Positions 14,301 through 19,539 of a stretch of DNA of 19,539 nucleotides are shown here, piece after piece. Every line of letters begins with the position of its first letter. The stretch's first letter is position 1. The position numbers and the translations under genes are program-made. The notes beneath the pieces were generated by a model, which searched no databases, was not told the origin of the DNA, and saw only the letters and a program-made list of their open reading frames with translations. Source of the DNA: Sediminibacterium ginsengisoli (lineage in GTDB: Bacteria; Bacteroidota; Bacteroidia; Chitinophagales; Chitinophagaceae); NCBI GenBank assembly GCA_945860335.1, contig CAMAQW010000011.1:1-19539 (forward strand). Direction: 5' to 3'.

Positions 14301-15932
14301 TTAGGCTTCGTTTAGGAACGGATACTTATAATCTACAGGCGGATTAAAGGTTTCTTTGATGGTCCTTGCGCTAAGCCAGCGGTACAAATTAATGAGGCTT
14401 CCGGCCTTGTCATTGGTACCAGAGGCACGGGCACCCCCAAACGGTTGTTGACCCACTACAGCCCCTGTAGGCTTGTCGTTGATATAAAAGTTACCCGCGG
14501 CATGGCGTAATTTATTGGTAGCCAGCTCCACAGCAGCTCTATCCTGCGATATAATTGCCCCTGTTAAGGCGTATTTTGACGTGGTGTTAACCAGATCAAG
14601 GGTTTTTTCAAAGGCCTCGGCTTTGTAGGTGTAAATGGTTAAAACCGGTCCAAAGATCTCCTCGCACATGGTTACATACTTAGGATCAGACACTTCAATG
14701 ACGGTAGGCTCCACAAAATAGCCGTCTTTTTTGCTGTAATTTCCACCCACGAGTATTTTGGCTTTTGTATCTTTTTTAGCCCTGTCAATATATTTTGCAA
14801 TATTGTTAAATGACTTTTCATCAATAACAGCGTTTACAAAATTAGAGAAGTCTTCTACGGTTCCCATTTTCATGGATTGCACCGCTGCTACTAATTTAGT
14901 TTTAATGGCAGGGGCAAGGTTACTTGGAAGGTATGCCCTTGAAGCCGCTGAACATTTTTGTCCTTGAAACTCAAAAGCGCCTCTTGCAAGTGCGGTAACA
15001 ACGGTATCAACATCTGCCGATTTATGCACCATTACAAAATCTTTACCACCTGTTTCACCAACAATGCGCGGGTATGATTTGTATTTTGGAATATTTTCAC
15101 CAATCACTTTCCACATATTATTAAATACACCGGTAGAGCCTGTAAAGTGCACGCCCGCAAAATCGGGGTGTGAGAAACATACTTCACCAATGGTAGGACC
15201 ATCTACATAAATTAAATTAATTACGCCATCCGGTAAGCCCGCTTCTTTTAAAATACGCATAAACATTTGCGCCGAATAAATTTGTGTGTTGGCAGGTTTC
15301 CAAACAACGGTATTGCCACACATCGCAGCAGAAGTAGGTAGGTTACCACCAATGGCTGTAAAGTTAAAAGGTGTAACAGCTAAAACGAATCCTTCTAGTG
15401 GACGCCATTCTAGGCGGTTGTGCATGCCTGGTGCCGATGCAGGTTGTTGCTTATATATTTCACTTAAAAAGTGAACATTAAAACGTAAAAAATCGATTAG
15501 TTCGCAAGCAGCGTCAATTTCTGCTTGAAAAACATTTTTACTTTGACCCAGCATGGTGGTACCATTAATATGGTAACGGTATTTGGTAGCGAGTAAATCG
15601 GCAGCTTTTAAAAATATATGTGCTCTGTTTTCCCATGACATGGCAGCCCAAGCATCTTTTGCTTTGAGCGCAGCATTTACGGCGTCTATAGCGTGTTTTT
15701 TATCACCCATATGAAAATGGCCAAGTACATGTGCGCGCTCGTGAGGCGGGTGCATGGCTACTTTTTTACCGGTCCTTACAGCTTTGCCTCCAATATACAT
15801 GGGCACATCGATGACCTGTTTTTTTAGGGCAGCAAGTGTTTTTTTGAGGGCAGCACGCTCCGGGCTTCCGGGTGCGTAATTTAATACGGGTTCGTTGGCT
15901 GGTTGCGGATAATGAAATGTTCCAATTGACAT
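14301..15932 (-). CDS. pruA: L-glutamate gamma-semialdehyde (1-pyrroline-5-carboxylate) dehydrogenase
   Basis: The 543-residue product has the length of the stand-alone P5C dehydrogenases of Bacteroidota and eukaryotes (ALDH4 type), not of the long bifunctional PutA. The oxyanion Asn is in VTPFNFTAIGGNLP (N190), the general-base Glu is E293 in VGETGGKDFV, and the catalytic Cys is C327 in FEFQGQKCSAASRAYL. The substrate-loop phrase PFGGARASGTNDKAGS is near residue 500. The enzyme oxidises glutamate semialdehyde to glutamate with NAD, the last step of proline and arginine breakdown. Proline dehydrogenase is not in the window. It follows the M16 peptidase gene by 31 bases and is probably co-transcribed with it, which would couple peptide and amino-acid breakdown. 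The ATG at 15932 is the natural start. Confidence 0.97.
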   Translation of the reverse strand: MSIGTFHYPQPANEPVLNYAPGSPERAALKKTLAALKKQVIDVPMYIGGKAVRTGKKVAMHPPHERAHVLGHFHMGDKKHAIDAVNAALKAKDAWAAMSWENRAHIFLKAADLLATKYRYHINGTTMLGQSKNVFQAEIDAACELIDFLRFNVHFLSEIYKQQPASAPGMHNRLEWRPLEGFVLAVTPFNFTAIGGNLPTSAAMCGNTVVWKPANTQIYSAQMFMRILKEAGLPDGVINLIYVDGPTIGEVCFSHPDFAGVHFTGSTGVFNNMWKVIGENIPKYKSYPRIVGETGGKDFVMVHKSADVDTVVTALARGAFEFQGQKCSAASRAYLPSNLAPAIKTKLVAAVQSMKMGTVEDFSNFVNAVIDEKSFNNIAKYIDRAKKDTKAKILVGGNYSKKDGYFVEPTVIEVSDPKYVTMCEEIFGPVLTIYTYKAEAFEKTLDLVNTTSKYALTGAIISQDRAAVELATNKLRHAAGNFYINDKPTGAVVGQQPFGGARASGTNDKAGSLINLYRWLSARTIKETFNPPVDYKYPFLNEA

Positions 15933-15963
15933 AATGCTATCTTTTATAGTTGTCGACTATGAA

Positions 15964-18768
15964 TTATTCTGGTAATAAAACAAATTTTGCTTTATTGGCT
16001 TCGTTAAAATATCTATTAGCTAATGCCTTTGTGGTAGCTACATCAATCAAATTAATACGAGCAGGAGCCTGTAAAATTTTAGTAGGATCTGAACCTCTAA
16101 AAATTGCTTGCTCTAATTTGTAACGCCAGTAGCTATTTTCTTTTACGTCATTTTCTAAACTTCGAGTTTGCTCGGCTTTTACTTTTTCAATATTAATTTG
16201 CGCCACACCATTTAATTTGGTTTGCTTGATTTCTTCTTCTACAAGTGCAATTAATTTTTCTACATTTTCTGGGGCACAGCCAAATCTAATAGTGATACTA
16301 TATGATTTTTTAGGCTCTTTGTTAATGCCGCCGCTAATGCCTACACCATATACACCACCAGCGTCTTCACGAAGTGTTTCTCTTAATTTAATACCCATGG
16401 CTTTGGTTAATTGGTCTAGTTGTAATTCGTCTAATTCACCAATGCTAGATAATGTGCCGGTATAAAATAATTGTACGCTTGCTTTTGCTTCTTTTCCTTT
16501 TTTAAGGGTTTTAGAAATATTACCAGTAGGGTAGGCTGCACCATAATCTTTGTACATTTCTGATGTGCCAGATGCAGGTAATGAGGCAATATACATTTCA
16601 GTTAACTGCTTAAGGCTATCGAGGTTTACATTACCAACAAACGTAAATACAAACTGACCTCCGTTGCTAAAGCGCTCTTTAAAGATGTTAAAGCTTCTAT
16701 CCAAATTAAGTTGGTCAAGCATTTCTACAGTGAGTGGCTTGCGTCTTGGGTTATAATTGCCCATTACATATGCTACGGTATCAGAAAATACAGATGCCGG
16801 GTCATTGTTTTTATTGGTAAGCTGCACTTTGTACTGCTGTAAAATAAATTGAAATATTTGAGCGTCTTTACGAGGTGCTACAAAATAACCATGTAATACT
16901 TCAAGTGCGGTAGCTAAATCTTTAGGGCTGCTGCTACCTGTAAAACCTTGCATGTATTCGGCAATAGAAGGATTGATACCAAAGTTTTTACCAGCAAACA
17001 TTTTTTGCATGCTCTGAAAATCAATAGTACCCATACCGCCATATGCTGCTACGATTGCCGCGTTAGAGGCATTTACAAAATCGGCGTCTGAATATAGTGA
17101 TGATCCACCCCAGCTAATACCAGAGAATTGAATTTCATCATTTTTAAATGTAGTAGGCTTGACAACCACTTTTGCACCATTTGATAAGGTCCAAACGCGT
17201 GTGCCAATGCTGTCGAAAACTTTTTCTGAAACAACTTTACCCGCTACTGGGGCTTTTGGTAATAATGGTCCAGAAGCTACTTTATCTTGGTAGGCATTTA
17301 GTTTTGCAATAGGTTTAGCAAGTATTGCTTTGATGCCAGCTTCTGTTATCAAATTTGCTTTTTCTTTTTCTGGGGCGAGCACTAAAACAGTTTTACCTGT
17401 AACGTTAAGCCACTGATTAATGAGTGCGTTTACTTCTTGTAAAGCAATACCTGGTAAGTACCGCTGGTACATTTCAAATTCCTTTTCAATACCAGGGATG
17501 GCTTCACCTTTTAAAAAGTTTCTTACATATTCTTGTAAAATTTGAACCGATTTTGTTTTGTCTTTTTCTTTAAAAGAATTTTCCATGCGAGACAAAACGT
17601 TTTTAACTGCTCTGTCAAGTTCAGATTGAACAAAGCCATACTGCTTTACTCTTTCGTTTTCTGTTAGGATGGCATTAAATGCCGCTTCCATCTCTTTAGC
17701 TGTTTTAGGAACTGCTAAAAGTGTAAAGGCATCTTTGTCTCCAATAAATTCACCGTAGCTGCTGCTTGCAAATAAAAACGGTGCTTCTGGTTTTTGAGAA
17801 AGCTCGTCTAAACGGCTACTCATCATTTGGTTAAAGAGTTCACGCACCATACCTTGTCTATATTCGCCCTCGGTGGTTGCTTCTTTAACAGCAGGAAGCA
17901 TGTAAAACATTTGAAGCACATTGTATGCCTGCTCCGGATCCGTTAAAATAGAAATACGGGTATCTGTAAAAGCAGGGATGCTAAATTTAGTTCTTGGTTT
18001 AGGATTAGCCGGGTTTTTAAGTTTACCAAAATGCGCTTGAATCATTTTTTCTGTTTCAGCTACATCAATATCACCTACAACAATTACTGCTTGTAAATTA
18101 GGGCGGTACCAATCTTTGTAAAATCCGGTAAGCTCACTATATGGCGCTCCATTGATACTTTCTTTGGTACCAATTGGAAGTCTTTTTGCGTATTGAGAAC
18201 CATTTAAAATGATAGGGAAGTATTTGTCTCTTAAACGGGCATCTGCACCTCTTCCTAAACGCCACTCTTCTGTTACAACGCCACGCTCTTTATCAATTTC
18301 CGAAGGATCAAAACTTACTTGGTGTGCCCAGTCTTCTAAAACCTGCATGGCTTTTTTATACACCATGGGGCTATCGGTAGGAACTTGTAGTTCGTATACC
18401 GTTTCATCAAAACTTGTGTAAGCGTTTAAATCGGCACCAAAGTTTACGCCACTTTTTTCTAGGAAGTCTACGAGTTCTTGCTTTTTAAAATTCTTGGTTC
18501 CATTAAAACACATGTGTTCTACAAAGTGCGCAAGGCCTCTTTGCTTATCTGTTTCTAAAGTTGAACCAGCGTTTACAACAAGTCTTAACTCGGCTCTGTT
18601 TTTTGGCTCAACATTTTTTCTAATGTAGTAGGTGAGTCCGTTGGCGAGTTTGCCAATTTTAACTTTTGAATCAACAGGTAGTTTTGCATCTGTTGGTTTT
18701 TGTGCGGTACCAATAAAAAAAGTACCCAATAAAACGATGACGAGTAAATGTTTGATGCTTTGTTTCAT
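15964..18768 (-). CDS. Exported two-domain M16 (pitrilysin-type) zinc metallopeptidase
   Basis: The 934-residue product has a signal peptide (residues 1-22, hydrophobic LLVIVLLGTFFIGTA), so it is periplasmic or surface-facing. The inverted zinc motif HFVEH is at 81-85 (H81 and H85 zinc ligands, E84 general base), with a distal ligand at E161 in DKERGVVTEEWR, 75 residues after H85, the expected gap for M16. The conserved NAYTSFDETVYELQVP strand follows at 115-130. The second half (about 500-934) repeats the M16 fold without an HxxEH site, as in other single-chain family members. Such proteases cut small unfolded peptides inside a closed chamber. The gene starts 12 bases after the tryptophan dioxygenase stop, so the two are probably co-transcribed. 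Confidence 0.96.
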   Translation of the reverse strand: MKQSIKHLLVIVLLGTFFIGTAQKPTDAKLPVDSKVKIGKLANGLTYYIRKNVEPKNRAELRLVVNAGSTLETDKQRGLAHFVEHMCFNGTKNFKKQELVDFLEKSGVNFGADLNAYTSFDETVYELQVPTDSPMVYKKAMQVLEDWAHQVSFDPSEIDKERGVVTEEWRLGRGADARLRDKYFPIILNGSQYAKRLPIGTKESINGAPYSELTGFYKDWYRPNLQAVIVVGDIDVAETEKMIQAHFGKLKNPANPKPRTKFSIPAFTDTRISILTDPEQAYNVLQMFYMLPAVKEATTEGEYRQGMVRELFNQMMSSRLDELSQKPEAPFLFASSSYGEFIGDKDAFTLLAVPKTAKEMEAAFNAILTENERVKQYGFVQSELDRAVKNVLSRMENSFKEKDKTKSVQILQEYVRNFLKGEAIPGIEKEFEMYQRYLPGIALQEVNALINQWLNVTGKTVLVLAPEKEKANLITEAGIKAILAKPIAKLNAYQDKVASGPLLPKAPVAGKVVSEKVFDSIGTRVWTLSNGAKVVVKPTTFKNDEIQFSGISWGGSSLYSDADFVNASNAAIVAAYGGMGTIDFQSMQKMFAGKNFGINPSIAEYMQGFTGSSSPKDLATALEVLHGYFVAPRKDAQIFQFILQQYKVQLTNKNNDPASVFSDTVAYVMGNYNPRRKPLTVEMLDQLNLDRSFNIFKERFSNGGQFVFTFVGNVNLDSLKQLTEMYIASLPASGTSEMYKDYGAAYPTGNISKTLKKGKEAKASVQLFYTGTLSSIGELDELQLDQLTKAMGIKLRETLREDAGGVYGVGISGGINKEPKKSYSITIRFGCAPENVEKLIALVEEEIKQTKLNGVAQINIEKVKAEQTRSLENDVKENSYWRYKLEQAIFRGSDPTKILQAPARINLIDVATTKALANRYFNEANKAKFVLLPE

Positions 18769-18780
18769 AATTTTTATATT

Positions 18781-19539
18781 TTATCCTGCATGATGTAGCC
18801 CTAATGAAAACCCTAATTTTTCAATTAAGCTTTTTGGGAGTGCAGGAATTTTTTTTCTTTCAATTAAATAAGTAGAGAGACCCGAAAGGTCTCTGTAAAT
18901 AAAATGTTTGTTAAGGGCGCCTTCCAAATAACCAGCCCCTGATGTGTTGCCCGTACCTACGCGCATACCAATCATGCGGCGAACCATAATTAAATGTTTG
19001 TGACGCCAATTACTCATGAGGTGATCGATCTCGATTAGGGCGTCTAACACCTGGTAAGAAGTTTGAAAAATAGGGTAGTCCCTGTAGAGCATTATAAAGA
19101 GTGCCGCCTGCATCGCTTTTGGCGAAAAAGAGCCTCTTAAATTGGCTAAAGTTTCGGGCGTGGAATCGGCGGGAATTTTCTCAAAAAAAACGTAATCAAA
19201 ATCGTTAATTTTTGACGCTTCGCGGGGCGTTAATCCAGCCAAATAAATGCTGCGGTATTCGTCCCAAAATTTGGTACCAAATTCGTCATTAAAAAACGGC
19301 ATTCTTTCGAGCCATTCGTTGATGCGCGTTAATAAATTTTTATCGGCTTCGGCGTTAGAAATTTGATCGTAATCTGGTTTTTCAAATCCGCCTTCGTTGG
19401 TTCTTTTGTAATATTCTTTTTGGTGTCTATTGTCAATTTCTAAACCAAGTTTTGCTTCAATCATTCTGAACTGTTTAGACTGAAATCCTGATGAAGGGGT
19501 AAGCAAATTTCTGAACGCTAAAAAGTCGAGCGGCGTCAT
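18781..19539 (-). CDS. Tryptophan 2,3-dioxygenase family protein (N terminus beyond right edge)
   Basis: The 252 visible residues end at the true stop, but the frame is open at the right edge. The Met coded by the last three bases is within the conserved core, not a start: family members have about 60-80 residues before TPLDFLAFRNLLTPSSGFQS, including the active-site His. Visible signatures are SGFQSKQFRMIEAKLG (substrate-binding Arg), LMSNWRHKHLIMVRRMIG with the probable haem-ligand His (second His of HKH), GTGNTSGAGYL, and DLSGLSTYLIERKKIP. The enzyme opens the indole ring of tryptophan to N-formylkynurenine with haem and O2. GTGNTSGAGYL differs from the GTGGSSGxxYL of well-studied enzymes, so it may be a diverged subgroup. 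It is upstream of the M16 gene in the same transcript. Confidence 0.93.
   Translation of the reverse strand: MTPLDFLAFRNLLTPSSGFQSKQFRMIEAKLGLEIDNRHQKEYYKRTNEGGFEKPDYDQISNAEADKNLLTRINEWLERMPFFNDEFGTKFWDEYRSIYLAGLTPREASKINDFDYVFFEKIPADSTPETLANLRGSFSPKAMQAALFIMLYRDYPIFQTSYQVLDALIEIDHLMSNWRHKHLIMVRRMIGMRVGTGNTSGAGYLEGALNKHFIYRDLSGLSTYLIERKKIPALPKSLIEKLGFSLGLHHAG

Noticed and set aside
15946..15960. Inverted repeat ATAGT-TGTCG-ACTAT before pruA
   Set aside because: The arms are only 5 bases, with no T-run and no known operator match; repeats of this size are expected by chance in A/T-rich gaps.
13259..18781. Tryptophan dioxygenase, M16 peptidase, pruA and pdhA as a single operon
   Set aside because: A perfect -7 box lies between pruA and pdhA, so pdhA probably begins its own transcript; the first three genes may still be one unit.
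19537..19539. Met codon at the right edge as the start of the tryptophan dioxygenase
   Set aside because: The family has a conserved N-terminal section before this point, including an active-site His, so the gene continues beyond the window.

Overview
The window looks like a stretch of ordinary chromosome from a member of the Bacteroidota with low to moderate GC; the class cannot be fixed from sequence alone. Three things support this: promoter boxes of the Bacteroidota type (TAnnTTTG, one with a well-spaced upstream TTTG), protein families typical of the phylum (a plugless TonB-receptor-like barrel beside a giant TPR protein, an HU-CCDC81-like membrane protein, a single-chain SpmA-SpmB protein, a 543-residue PruA), and weak Shine-Dalgarno signals. 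I see no rRNA, tRNA, CRISPR array, insertion sequence, phage gene or integration scar, and no gene-free stretch longer than about 160 bases.

Layout from left to right. The N-terminal part of cinA runs off the left edge on the minus strand. It diverges from a two-gene plus-strand pair (a two-helix DUF6526-type membrane protein and a secreted NTF2-like protein). That pair converges on a YbgC/FadM-type acyl-CoA thioesterase. From 1995 to 8122 a tight four-gene plus-strand unit encodes a 1003-residue exported TPR protein, an outer-membrane barrel, a divergent HU-CCDC81-like protein with one C-terminal membrane helix, and a zinc-ribbon SAM methyltransferase. This is the least understood part of the window. 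It converges on a minus-strand pair of ychF and a glutaminyl cyclase lipoprotein. A lone plus-strand gene encodes a fused SpmA-SpmB 'Gate' membrane protein, whose 3' end overlaps the next minus-strand gene by 8 bases.

From 11374 to the right edge everything is on the minus strand, probably as two transcription units. The first starts at a promoter box before pdhA (pyruvate dehydrogenase E1 alpha) and continues through a membrane-anchored TPR protein, a LutA-like iron-sulfur protein and an EVE-domain protein. The second comes from beyond the right edge: tryptophan 2,3-dioxygenase (cut by the edge), a two-domain M16 metallopeptidase and pruA (glutamate-semialdehyde dehydrogenase). Together these suggest amino-acid and pyruvate catabolism feeding central metabolism, with an envelope module on the left. 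No clear new defence, mobile or biosynthetic system is present; the best candidate for new biology is the TPR/barrel/HU-like/methyltransferase operon.
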